From Anaerocolumna aminovalerica (GTDB taxonomy: Bacteria; Bacillota; Clostridia; Lachnospirales; Lachnospiraceae): 64,000 nucleotides of DNA. How positions within the stretch are numbered: the first letter of the stretch is position 1; the number at the start of each line of letters is the position of its first letter. Under the pieces are notes generated by a model. The model ran no database searches. It was not told the DNA's origin and was given only the letters and a program-made list of their open reading frames with translations. Below, piece by piece: positions 25,406 to 33,926 of this stretch. A program made the position numbers and the translations under genes. The stretch is from assembly GCF_900115365.1 (NCBI RefSeq), contig NZ_FOWD01000019.1, positions 1 through 64,000 of the forward strand, written 5' to 3'.

Positions 25406-26626
25406 ATGAAGAACAAAGGGATGAAACTATTATTAATTCTAATTATTTTAACAACCACTTTATTAAGTCCATTTAAGGTAAAAGCTGAAACAAATTATGT
25501 AAAAATAGAGACTTTCATAAGACAATTGGTACAAGCTATGAAGTTAGATGTAGATTCTACCGTCAAAGAGCCATATATTGACGCAGCACTAAAAGCAGGT
25601 ATATTAAAATCAGATCAATTTACTGACTATGAAGGATATATTACTACTACGGATGCAGCTGTTCTTCTTAATAGAGCAGATGAATATCTAAATAAAAGCT
25701 CATTAGATGAAAAACTTTACAAAGCGGTTTTAGAAAACCGTATTTCTGACATTAAACAGATTCCCAAAGAGAAAAGAGGGGATGTTGCCAAAGTTGTTGC
25801 GAAAGGCATTATTAAGGGATATAGCAACGGTAAATACATACAGAACAGATCCTTTAAGGGGAATGAATACTTTACAAAAACAGATGCAAAGGTAACATTA
25901 ATCCGGCTAATGAATCCATCTAAAAGGGCAAAGCTTAGTCCGGATGGCCGATTAATAAGAACTACTAATCTTCCTAAAAATGCAAAAGATTATGAATATA
26001 TCCTGGAGAGTTTTCCAAATTCTTTTTATGAAAAGAAGTTTAGTTACCAACGTAAAAAATATTATTACGAACCCAAGGAACTAGTAGATTATGCTAGCCC
26101 TGTTAAAGTGGTTGGAACAATGCGTAGTTTGACGGTTGTAGATGGAAAGATGATTTATTTAAATGATTGGACTGATAAGGTAAGATTAAATCTTTCCACA
26201 CGTTTGAATGTGGATTATAGGACTATTGATAATACTTGGTTAAATAATCTTAGCAGTACTTATTACCTTTTTGAAAAGGCTGATTTGGATAAACCATTAT
26301 TCGATGACATCAAGGAATATATTGCCTTTGTTAAAAAGAACAAAGTGAAAATTGAGAGCGAAATAATTGCTGTGGAACCATCAACGTTATATTATTCAGA
26401 CTATTATTACATGAGGGTTTACGCAAAGTTTAAAGTTACTTCACCTAATTTTGATAAAGTCAAAAAGGATATCATATTTTATAATTATGTATCTGATACC
26501 AAACCACTAGTAGAAGGTAAATGGATGGAGTGCGTTTTTGATGTTAGAATAGCTACTAGAAATGGTAGCAGTAATGGTAGGGATTACGCAGTCCGAGCAG
26601 AGAATATAGTCGTATACGCAGATTAA
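25406..26626 (+). CDS. Secreted protein with S-layer homology region
   Basis: 406 residues. A signal peptide (about 1-27, ending VKAE) precedes a region resembling SLH repeats: YIDAALKAGILKSDQF, TDAAVLLNRAD, and the clearer VAKVVAKGIIKGYSNGKY with KTDAKVTLIRLM. SLH domains bind secondary cell-wall polymers and hold proteins on the wall. The C-terminal half (about 190-406) is beta-rich and not recognised; it contains MRSLTVVDGKMIYLNDW. It lies at the end of the Tad-like block and could be the wall anchor of the structure. Confidence 0.7.
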   Translation: MKNKGMKLLLILIILTTTLLSPFKVKAETNYVKIETFIRQLVQAMKLDVDSTVKEPYIDAALKAGILKSDQFTDYEGYITTTDAAVLLNRADEYLNKSSLDEKLYKAVLENRISDIKQIPKEKRGDVAKVVAKGIIKGYSNGKYIQNRSFKGNEYFTKTDAKVTLIRLMNPSKRAKLSPDGRLIRTTNLPKNAKDYEYILESFPNSFYEKKFSYQRKKYYYEPKELVDYASPVKVVGTMRSLTVVDGKMIYLNDWTDKVRLNLSTRLNVDYRTIDNTWLNNLSSTYYLFEKADLDKPLFDDIKEYIAFVKKNKVKIESEIIAVEPSTLYYSDYYYMRVYAKFKVTSPNFDKVKKDIIFYNYVSDTKPLVEGKWMECVFDVRIATRNGSSNGRDYAVRAENIVVYAD

Positions 26627-26636
26627 GAGGGATAAT

Positions 26637-29600
26637 ATGAATAAAAGAAATTTGTTTACTAGAATATTTACTTTACTATGCATTGTAATAATGGTACTGC
26701 CAAGTAATAAAATTATGGCAGTAGAAAGTAAACCACCGGTTGAAATTGTAGATGGCATGTTTAAGTTCACTACCACGGATACAAAAGCCACAACATCTAT
26801 CACATGGAAAACGGTTGGGTTTAATATTTGTAGAGTTAAAACAGCAGATCCCCTAAGCGTACCACATGCACGGATGATGTTAGACGATAAATATAAAAAT
26901 GAAGAGCCAACAGGTGATGGTAAAATAGAGGTTACTTTTACTATACCCAAAGAACTTGTTAATCAGGCTTTAGAAAAATTTGATTACGATCCAATAAAAG
27001 AAAAAGATTTGCTATACTTTAATGGAATCATTCAGGTATATCATGGAACTAAACCTGTAGGGGAAGAGCATGAAACAAGGTTTTCCATTGAAGCTGCAGA
27101 AGATTGGAAAAATACTGATGATTTTGCTGATAGATTTAATGTACCTGTAGAATTCGATCCAGATCCAACGCCGCAACCAGTTAAAATAGAACGTTTACTA
27201 TATCGTAGCGATGGTAACCATATATCTTATGATACAAAAGATTATGAGGCACGACCGGAACGTACTCTATTTTCAACAAATTATTCCGGTGGTTTAGATA
27301 GTAATGGGAGAGAAACAGCAACAATTGATGGTAAGATTGAATACAATGGTGAAACTCATTATCTCTATCGTGTTTACTATCATAATATGGGAGACGCTCC
27401 ACCACGAAAAGTACTTGGTAACCGAAAGGCTGCCATTAATCCAAATTTTGATTATAATGGCTGGGTATCGGAACTGTCCTATGTTAGGAATAGAGAATTC
27501 TTAGTTAGAGCCGGTGGACTTAAAGTAGTTGCCATGTACAGGCGAATGCCTAAAGAAAATCCAGATCCCGGAGGTACAGATACCAAAATAAAACAATACG
27601 AAGTTGTTGATCCTACAGCGGTAATAGCTGCTGATAGCAGGAGAAATGAACAATATGAAGTAACGGATGGTATACCGGGAACAGAATCCGTGTATGTGAA
27701 TGCCTTTACAAGTAAGTACATAGCAGGTTCCACATTTATAAGAAAATACGGAAAAAAGACTTACAATGTAAGTGTTAAAAAGACCTACACTTTAACATGG
27801 ACAGAGACTGATACAAAGACAAAGGAACCAATTCCGAAAGAATCAGTACGAACAGTAACTTATCAATACCCGGTGCAAAGGGAATATTCCTATTGGATAA
27901 TATCAGCTCTTGGTGTATATGGGATTAATAATGCTGTAATTGAAAATACTGCATTACCGGGAGGAAGTGTAACTCTAACCCCAAGTGGTTATAGTCCTCC
28001 TACAGTATCCTATAATCATAGTGGAAGTGAATCTGACCATATAGTAGAACCTAATATAAAGGTTGTTACGGTACCGTCTCAAACAATATCCGGTGACAGT
28101 GTAGAGCCTTCCATTCCTTCAGAGAATTTTAAGGCAGAGGCAGAGAAAAGCGTAGATAAAATCAAATGTAAAAATGACAGTTTGGTATTTAATGGTGAAA
28201 CTATCATGTCTCCTTCAGTAAAAGAGGAAAAGACAGATGAACCCAAAGACATACCTTCTGGATTAGAGCATGTCGGAGAGAATGTTTTGTTTAAATCTAA
28301 TATTGTAATACCGGGTACAAAAGCCAACGGTGATTATTATTCTTCGGCTACAGTAACCTATAAACCGATTACAGAATTGAACCCGGATGAAGTAGAAACT
28401 ACATACGAGGTAGATTACGTAAACAATGTTGTTGTACATACCCCTACTGTATGTGATGCTCAAATAGAAGATAAGTATAAAGACAATCAGATGATAAATC
28501 CGGACAGAGTAAGGGCATCTTTAGTCCTAGACAGACCCTTTTATGTTACTTTACCAACAACCGGCTCACATAGATTTATAAAAGGCTATCAGTATAGAGA
28601 CTATGGAAAGTATATAGCAGATAGAGAAGTAAAGTTTCCATTTGACGTGTACCGTGGTTCTTCTGTTAATGGAACCTTTGTTCCGAAAAACACCTGGACA
28701 GGTGTCGGAGAAAACACACTATTTTATTTACCTACCTGGGTAACAGAAGGAAAATATACCATAGACTTTAGAAGTACTGCTATTAATGCTTATACCAATT
28801 CCGGAACGAATAAAACGGAAACACTGGCCAATCTACAATTAAATAATTATTTGGCAACCGATACTGTAGATGTGGAAGTGTCAGGAAGAATCTATGGTTT
28901 ATATCTCTATGACATATCGGATTATCCAATATGGGAAAATGTATTTCGCTCTACCGGTTCATTAAAGCTTAGTGGTTTTAAATATAGGGTAGGTGATAAG
29001 GATCAAAATGGTAACAGTAATGGTCAAAATAAAAAATATACTCTGACTTTAGTAAATGGATCGCATCCGGAGATTAAAAATCTTGGAGTTATAAAGACCG
29101 GATATGCAACCAGGTTTTCACTTAAAACAGTAGGAACCATGTACGGTAAGAATGATTATATCCGTATTAAACCAACTTTCTATTATGTAGATGGCAAGGG
29201 TAAAAACAGGCAGGAAGTAGATATTTACTATACTGAAACCTTTAATGGCAAAAAGAATGTAATGGTTAAAACAGGAAGCACTTTGGATTTAAAAAACAAT
29301 AAATCATTATATACCGGTGATAAATATCTTTCTATTCCGGAACAAGAATTAAAGCAAACAGCTTATTTTGAAGGAATATCACTAAAGAAATGGAAAGCTC
29401 AAAAAGAAAATCTGTTTACTTATAAAAATATTACGATTCCTCCAAGTCTTAGAACCTTTGTAGGGTATGTAAAAAGTCTTCCTTCTACAGTAACAGAAGA
29501 AATGGTGGCAAAAAGTGTCCAAAACTGGTATGGGGAATATTATTTACCTAGTGAAGTTTATATTGTACCAAAAGGCTTTGACATTTTGGAGCATATTAAA

Positions 29601-29882
29601 AAAAATGGGCCTATTACCTATAAGGAGGATTTTTGGTTAAAGAATGGGTATGTTATTGTTAATTTCGATATTGAAACCATACAGAAGGGGAAGAAACACT
29701 TAAGCTACATCAATGCTGATAACGCAGCTCAGGGTTACTGTAATATGTGGAAAAAAGAAGGTTATCAGTATGAAAAGAAAGATTATAAAGGCAACCTATT
29801 TCAATTTTCAGATGGCGATTATATTATGTATTATACAAATAAATCTGCGGCAAAAGATTATATATCTTCAGGAACACATTGA
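26637..29882 (+). CDS. Large secreted beta-rich surface protein
   Basis: 1081 residues with a signal peptide (about 1-29, ending IMAVES). The rest is rich in Tyr, Thr, Val and Gly, with no membrane helix after the signal, no LPxTG, and no SLH unit that I can see. It lies 10 bp after the SLH protein and is surely co-transcribed. Possible motifs such as KTYTLTWTETDTKTK suggest repeated beta-sandwich domains, but I recognise no named family. Export with the preceding SLH protein suggests that the two form a surface complex. Confidence 0.6.
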   Translation: MNKRNLFTRIFTLLCIVIMVLPSNKIMAVESKPPVEIVDGMFKFTTTDTKATTSITWKTVGFNICRVKTADPLSVPHARMMLDDKYKNEEPTGDGKIEVTFTIPKELVNQALEKFDYDPIKEKDLLYFNGIIQVYHGTKPVGEEHETRFSIEAAEDWKNTDDFADRFNVPVEFDPDPTPQPVKIERLLYRSDGNHISYDTKDYEARPERTLFSTNYSGGLDSNGRETATIDGKIEYNGETHYLYRVYYHNMGDAPPRKVLGNRKAAINPNFDYNGWVSELSYVRNREFLVRAGGLKVVAMYRRMPKENPDPGGTDTKIKQYEVVDPTAVIAADSRRNEQYEVTDGIPGTESVYVNAFTSKYIAGSTFIRKYGKKTYNVSVKKTYTLTWTETDTKTKEPIPKESVRTVTYQYPVQREYSYWIISALGVYGINNAVIENTALPGGSVTLTPSGYSPPTVSYNHSGSESDHIVEPNIKVVTVPSQTISGDSVEPSIPSENFKAEAEKSVDKIKCKNDSLVFNGETIMSPSVKEEKTDEPKDIPSGLEHVGENVLFKSNIVIPGTKANGDYYSSATVTYKPITELNPDEVETTYEVDYVNNVVVHTPTVCDAQIEDKYKDNQMINPDRVRASLVLDRPFYVTLPTTGSHRFIKGYQYRDYGKYIADREVKFPFDVYRGSSVNGTFVPKNTWTGVGENTLFYLPTWVTEGKYTIDFRSTAINAYTNSGTNKTETLANLQLNNYLATDTVDVEVSGRIYGLYLYDISDYPIWENVFRSTGSLKLSGFKYRVGDKDQNGNSNGQNKKYTLTLVNGSHPEIKNLGVIKTGYATRFSLKTVGTMYGKNDYIRIKPTFYYVDGKGKNRQEVDIYYTETFNGKKNVMVKTGSTLDLKNNKSLYTGDKYLSIPEQELKQTAYFEGISLKKWKAQKENLFTYKNITIPPSLRTFVGYVKSLPSTVTEEMVAKSVQNWYGEYYLPSEVYIVPKGFDILEHIKKNGPITYKEDFWLKNGYVIVNFDIETIQKGKKHLSYINADNAAQGYCNMWKKEGYQYEKKDYKGNLFQFSDGDYIMYYTNKSAAKDYISSGTH

Positions 29883-30043
29883 TTCAACCAATCTAAGTTT
29901 GTCCCTTTTTCAATTACACTCCCCAATATAAAATCATATTCAACAATAGTAAAAATATTCCTTAAGTTACTCTTAATCTTTGGTGACGAAATACTTAAGA
30001 TTGAGAATAAATGTAAAAACTACTTCCAAATTTGCCAAATATT

Positions 30044-30052
30044 TGCTATAAT
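30044..30052 (+). promoter_or_regulatory. Promoter of the small toxin-like gene
   Basis: Extended -10 TGCTATAAT (30044-30052); the weak -35 TTCCAA (30024-30029) is 17 bp away. Transcription would start near 30059. The sequence from the -10 to about 30079 is repeated in inverted orientation at 30300-30267. Confidence 0.65.
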
Positions 30053-30108
30053 TAACATAAGCAATCAGATACTGGGTGATTTTCTCTCCTTAAAAGGGGT
30101 GATGGTTT

Positions 30109-30210
30109 ATGACGACATATGAAGAGTTAATGCTAATCATTAGTTTAACCGGACTTATATTTGTTATATTAAACTATAAGGACAAAGGAATACGAAAGCA
30201 AAAAAGATAA
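30109..30210 (+). CDS. Holin-like type I toxin peptide (putative)
   Basis: 33 residues: MTTYEEL, a hydrophobic span (LMLIISLTGLIFVIL, about 7-21) and a Lys/Arg-rich tail (NYKDKGIRKQKR). This is the pattern of the TxpA/Hol_Tox group of Firmicute membrane toxins, which start with M-x-x-Y-E. AGGGGTGAT lies 7-15 nt upstream. An in-frame alternative ATG at 30102 gives only six codons in another frame. The convergent antisense promoter 80 bp downstream supports a type I toxin-antitoxin role, in which overproduction would damage the membrane. Toxicity is inferred, not shown. Confidence 0.75.
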   Translation: MTTYEELMLIISLTGLIFVILNYKDKGIRKQKR

Positions 30211-30284
30211 TCATTTCACCGAAGAAGTTGTGATTACTTTTTAATTTCCTACACTTGATAACTAATTCCCCAGTACTGATTGCT
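30200..30284 (-). ncRNA. Antisense RNA to the toxin mRNA (RatA-like, putative)
   Basis: On the minus strand, -35 ATGACA (complement of 30314-30319), a 17-bp spacer and extended -10 TGCTATAAT (-10 at 30291-30296) predict a start near 30284. The transcript would run toward the toxin gene and end at the shared hairpin at 30208-30239, overlapping the 3' end of the toxin mRNA by roughly 40-50 nt. This is the txpA/ratA arrangement. The ends are estimates. Confidence 0.65.
30208..30244. terminator. Bidirectional terminator of the toxin/antisense pair
   Basis: A short stem with left arm TAATCAT and right arm GTGATTA, with a T-rich run on the right (CTTTTTAATTT) and, on the minus strand, CTTTTTTG on the left. 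Either transcript could end here, giving a 3'-end overlap. Confidence 0.55.
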
Positions 30285-30408
30285 TATCAGATTATAGCAT
30301 GTAATACATCTTATGTCATTCTAATATAAATGTGAATGCTTTGTAAAGGAAATATTAAAATGTAAGCTGCCTTATCTTATCTTTTTTAATGAAATTGTAA
30401 TATAAAAT

Positions 30409-30469
30409 AACTCTAAATTAATTATATAGTGTATAAGGCCGGAATATACTATATAATTAATTTAGAGTT
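30409..30469. repeat. 26-bp-arm hairpin
   Basis: Arms 30409-30434 and 30444-30469 are complementary with one mismatch, around a 9-nt loop AAGGCCGGA. The arms are AT-only apart from a few bases. It may act as a terminator in either direction or be a palindromic repeat. Most of 29883-30659 outside this and the toxin locus is AT-rich and without features. Confidence 0.6.
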
Positions 30470-30659
30470 GTGATTATTTTAAAATTAATATAAAAACTGC
30501 TGGAAAGGTGCATTTATATTTTTAACAGTTGTAAGAATCTGTTAAAAATATACATATTGCTATTAGTTTACATATTGCTATTAGTTTTATAAGAATAATA
30601 TTATTATTTTATTATATTATTGTTTTATTATATTATTGTTTTATTATAAATACAGTTTC

Positions 30660-31943
30660 TCATAGAATTTCTTCTTCATCAGCTTCATTTTCCGCAGTGA
30701 TCAGAACATGTATTTTATCAATGCGGTTCTTTTCCAGAGACTGTATTGTATATACTACATTCTGGTCTGTTATGGTTTCACCAACCTCAGGCAGGTGATC
30801 TAACAGGAATATTATATGACCAGCAATAGAATCATAATCGTCGGACTCTATATCTAAGTGAAAAGCCTCGTTTATATCATCTAATTTGGTATTACCATCT
30901 ACAATATACTCGTTTTCACCGATACATTTTATACAATCTTCTTCATCAAAATCGTATTCATCACGAATCTCTCCAACGATTTCTTCCAGTAAATCTTCCA
31001 GGGTAATAAGCCCTGCTGTGGATCCATATTCATCCAGCACAATGGCCATTGGAATGGAATCTTTACGCATCTCAAGGAATAATTCGGAGGTTTTCTTATA
31101 CTCATAAGTATAGTAAGGCTCCCGCATAATATTTTGAATTGAGAAATTTTCTTTCTTACCGGAAAAGAAGAACAAGTCCTTTATGTTAATAATTCCAATG
31201 ATATTATCAATGGTTTCATCATATACAGGCATTCTTGTGTATTTATCAACGGAATAAAGTTCAACCACTTCATCATAAGTTAAAGAGTCTTCCACTAACA
31301 CCATGTCAATTCTTGGAACCATAACATCTTTTGCAAGAGAATCCCCGAAATCCACTACATTATTAATCATTCTTCGTTCTTCGCTTTCAATAACCCCTTC
31401 TTCATGGCTTACGTCAACAATGGATCTTAGTTCATCCTCTGTGATGGTTGACACTTTTTCGCCTGGATTAATATGAATTAACAGAAGAATTCCTTGGGAT
31501 ATTTTATTCATAACAAATATCAAAGGAGTTAATAATTTGATTAAGAAATTAATTACTTTTACGTAGCGAAAGGATAACTTCTCCGAATGTATGGTTGCTA
31601 TAGATTTTGGTATCACTTCACAAAATATTAATATAAATAAAACCAGAATGCCGATTACTATAACGGCACCTACACTGTGAAAACGATTTACGGCGAATGC
31701 AGTGGCAATTGAAACGGCAGACAAATTGACAAGTGTGTTGCCAATTACTATTGCACTTAACATCTTTGACGGATTCTCAATCAGCTTATTAATAAGTTTA
31801 GCCTTTCTGTTATTTTCTTCTGCCAGGCTCCGAATTCTTAATTTATTTACCGTGGTAAATGCTGTTTCTGCTGATGAGAAAAAAGCGGATAGTAGCAATA
31901 GAATACCAATTATAATCAGTTGCGTGACTTCACTCGAGTCCAA
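30660..31943 (-). CDS. CNNM/CorC-family membrane protein with CBS pair
   Basis: 427 residues. An N-terminal CNNM (DUF21) domain of four helices occupies about 1-190, with LLSAFFSSAETAFTTVNK at the start. Two CBS domains follow (about 205-330: VMVPRIDMVLVEDSLTYDEV; MRKDSIPMAIVLDEYGSTAG) and then a CorC/HlyC domain (about 345-420, EYIVDGNTKLDDINEAF). The family is linked to magnesium, cobalt or sodium transport, with CBS domains sensing nucleotides. Single gene on the minus strand; length is normal. The annotation haemolysin is historical. Confidence 0.9.
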   Translation of the reverse strand: MDSSEVTQLIIIGILLLLSAFFSSAETAFTTVNKLRIRSLAEENNRKAKLINKLIENPSKMLSAIVIGNTLVNLSAVSIATAFAVNRFHSVGAVIVIGILVLFILIFCEVIPKSIATIHSEKLSFRYVKVINFLIKLLTPLIFVMNKISQGILLLIHINPGEKVSTITEDELRSIVDVSHEEGVIESEERRMINNVVDFGDSLAKDVMVPRIDMVLVEDSLTYDEVVELYSVDKYTRMPVYDETIDNIIGIINIKDLFFFSGKKENFSIQNIMREPYYTYEYKKTSELFLEMRKDSIPMAIVLDEYGSTAGLITLEDLLEEIVGEIRDEYDFDEEDCIKCIGENEYIVDGNTKLDDINEAFHLDIESDDYDSIAGHIIFLLDHLPEVGETITDQNVVYTIQSLEKNRIDKIHVLITAENEADEEEIL

Positions 31944-32087
31944 AGTATCATCTCCTAATTCTTAATGGATGGCAATATAACAATCTATGATAGTAAAAAC
32001 CAATCAAGTTCAGTGTTAACATCATGAATACCCTCTATGTTCATGATATATAATTATGAAATATTAATATATAATGTTAAAAACAAA

Positions 32088-32220
32088 TTGACTTTCATCC
32101 CAGTCATGTTACAATGTGTATATGTGTAAAACTATACAAGTAACTGTTAGATTGCCACTTAGTTAAAAGTATTTCATGTAATATTATAATACAAGTATTA
32201 TAATATTACATGAAATACTT
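32088..32220 (+). other. Promoter-like site followed by a perfect palindrome
   Basis: TTGACT (32088-32093), a 16-bp spacer and TACAAT (32110-32115) look like a plus-strand promoter with no gene close by. At 32167-32191 and 32196-32220 lie perfect 25-nt complementary arms with loop CAAG. A short transcript ending in this hairpin is possible, but there is no U-run. The rest of 31944-32681 is AT-rich; a 74-codon frame at 32305-32529 lacks protein character. Confidence 0.4.
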
Positions 32221-32681
32221 GGAAATGTCAAGGAATAAGGATAGGATGAAGGGAATAGCCTATAAAATATTATGAATAAACATGGAATTTCCGTCATTTG
32301 ACTATTGAAAATATTGGTGATTGAGAGTAAAATAGAAAACAGAGTTAAAAAAATGACGAAAAATATCCTTTTTTATTGGAATTATTATTGTACATTTTAC
32401 ATTGGCTTAAATTTATATAAATATAGTTATTGTAATGTATTATTTAGAAGCAGTATAATATTTTTATTAATTTCACAATGTTTACTAAATAAATCATCTA
32501 ATATGAATACAACATTTTCATGTTTATAATATAAAGGTCTAATTGTATAAGGTTTTATTGGATGGGATTGATACATCTATGAGTTAAGGCGTTTTATTTA
32601 TTGATATTGAAAATGAATACTAAAATCAGATAGAATAAGGCTTTTGCCAAGTCAGATAATTTACTGAAATTCGGGGGTATT

Positions 32682-33272
32682 ATGAGAAAAAAATCACACA
32701 TTTCTTTAGCTAGTTATTTAATGGAAAGCATGAATACAGAGGAATTAAGAAATCATAAAAAGGCTTTCTATATCGGTAGCATTTTACCGGATTGTGTACC
32801 GTCTTTTGTAACCAGAAGACATAATATTGAGGAAACTTTTGATTTACTGAAAGAAGAAATAATTAAAATAACAGATGATTATGATATGAATAAAGGAATA
32901 ACCGGATATTATTGCAGACATCTTGGGGTAATCACGCACTACATAGCAGATTATTTTACATTCCCCCATACTAAATTATTTACCGGTACTATGAGAGAAC
33001 ACTGCAGTTATGAAAAGGAATTGAAATTTGCTTTAAAATCCTATGTAAATAGTGAAGCTGTACAGCAAATTTATGATAGAAAAGAGAGATTTAAGACTGT
33101 AGATGAAATCTGTAATTTTATTAAAGAAATGCATGCTGAATATTTAAAAGCTATGAAAGCTATTAAAATGGATTGTATGTATATCGTAAAGTTGTGTCAG
33201 CGAGTAGTTGAGGCAATACTAATGATATTTAAAATAAGCTTTGCTTCAAACAATTTGGTGCAGGCAATTTAG
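32682..33272 (+). CDS. Zinc-dependent phospholipase C-family protein
   Basis: 196 residues. Metal-ligand residues typical of the PF00882 fold: HISLASYLM near the N-terminus, IGSILPDCVPS with its Asp, FVTRRHNIEET, and HLGVITHYIADYFTFPHT (His-x(3)-His-x(3)-Asp). It is cytoplasmic by appearance, with no signal peptide, unlike the clostridial alpha-toxins. A close family of unknown role is common in Lachnospiraceae. GGGGG precedes the ATG. It stands alone between long non-coding stretches. Confidence 0.75.
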   Translation: MRKKSHISLASYLMESMNTEELRNHKKAFYIGSILPDCVPSFVTRRHNIEETFDLLKEEIIKITDDYDMNKGITGYYCRHLGVITHYIADYFTFPHTKLFTGTMREHCSYEKELKFALKSYVNSEAVQQIYDRKERFKTVDEICNFIKEMHAEYLKAMKAIKMDCMYIVKLCQRVVEAILMIFKISFASNNLVQAI

Positions 33273-33290
33273 TTTAAAAAAAATAAATCG

Positions 33291-33331
33291 GCATTGGTAA
33301 TGAAACACAGTCCAGACTTCATTACCAATGC
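33291..33331. terminator. Hairpin after the phospholipase-like gene
   Basis: Perfect 14-nt arms (GCATTGGTAATGAA, 33291-33304; complement 33318-33331). The T-run is on the minus-strand side (A-run at 33277-33284), so it would end transcripts coming from the decayed gene to the right more efficiently. Confidence 0.6.
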
Positions 33332-33357
33332 TAAGAAAGTTTACCGGACTATTTGGT

Positions 33358-33699
33358 TTATTTCAATATTAAAAAGACTCTTATAGGTAATAAGACACCT
33401 ATTCTTGTAATCTCATATTTTGTCTTAAACTTCTTATAATCATTCCTTAATTTCTTTATCTTATGATTACTATTATACATATAAAAAACATATAATGGCT
33501 TAATTATTCTGCATAGGGGTTTCTGAAATGTCATTGTCTCAATAGCACGCCCTACTTTACGGTATAGCTACCAGATTTCAGCTGGCATAAATTCTACACC
33601 GGTCTTTATTTGGAACAAATCTGCTGTAAAGTATGAACCATGCTTTTGTAATAAATAGTTTTCAGTCGTACTCAATAAAGCGGTTATGTCATTGAATAT
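33358..33699 (-). pseudogene. Decayed gene fragment with in-frame amber codon
   Basis: A minus-strand frame open from 33699 to 33358 apart from one TAG at 33568-33570. Both sides read as protein: upstream LLSTTENYLLQKHGSYF ... KTGVEFMPAEIW, downstream LYRKVGRAIETMTFQKPLC ... LLPIRVFLILK. No start codon or ribosome binding site is present at the upstream end. It looks like the C-terminal 113 codons of a lost gene; a single C-to-T change would make CAG into the TAG. I do not recognise the family. The hairpin at 33291-33331 sits where its terminator should be. Confidence 0.6.
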
Positions 33700-33835
33700 T
33701 TAAATTTTGGTTATAGTATTGGTAATAGTGATTTTAGGGAGTTGATAGAAGTTCCTGTTTCAATTCAATAGTAACAAAAAAGTAGATATTATATTTGCTA
33801 AATTCATGATAATTCCTAAAAACTGAAATAATCTG

Positions 33836-33899
33836 TGCAAAATAAGTTTTTTGCAGTTTTTTTTGTGCAACTAATTGGTATTGTTGCAAAGAAGGAAAA
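33836..33899 (+). promoter_or_regulatory. TGCAA-rich region upstream of the PTS regulator
   Basis: A perfect inverted repeat TGCAAAA-N6-TTTTGCA (33836-33855), then TTGTGCAAC and GTTGCAAAG in opposite orientation. Repeated TGCAA half-sites suggest binding sites for the PRD regulator or another factor. No clear -35/-10 pair stands out. Confidence 0.4.
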
Positions 33900-33926
33900 G
33901 ATAGATAATGAAATTGTGGAGGAGCT

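Noticed and set aside
32305-32529. 74-codon plus-strand frame
   Set aside because: No ribosome binding site; composition is that of translated AT-rich DNA (Tyr, Asn, Leu, Ile) with no motif.
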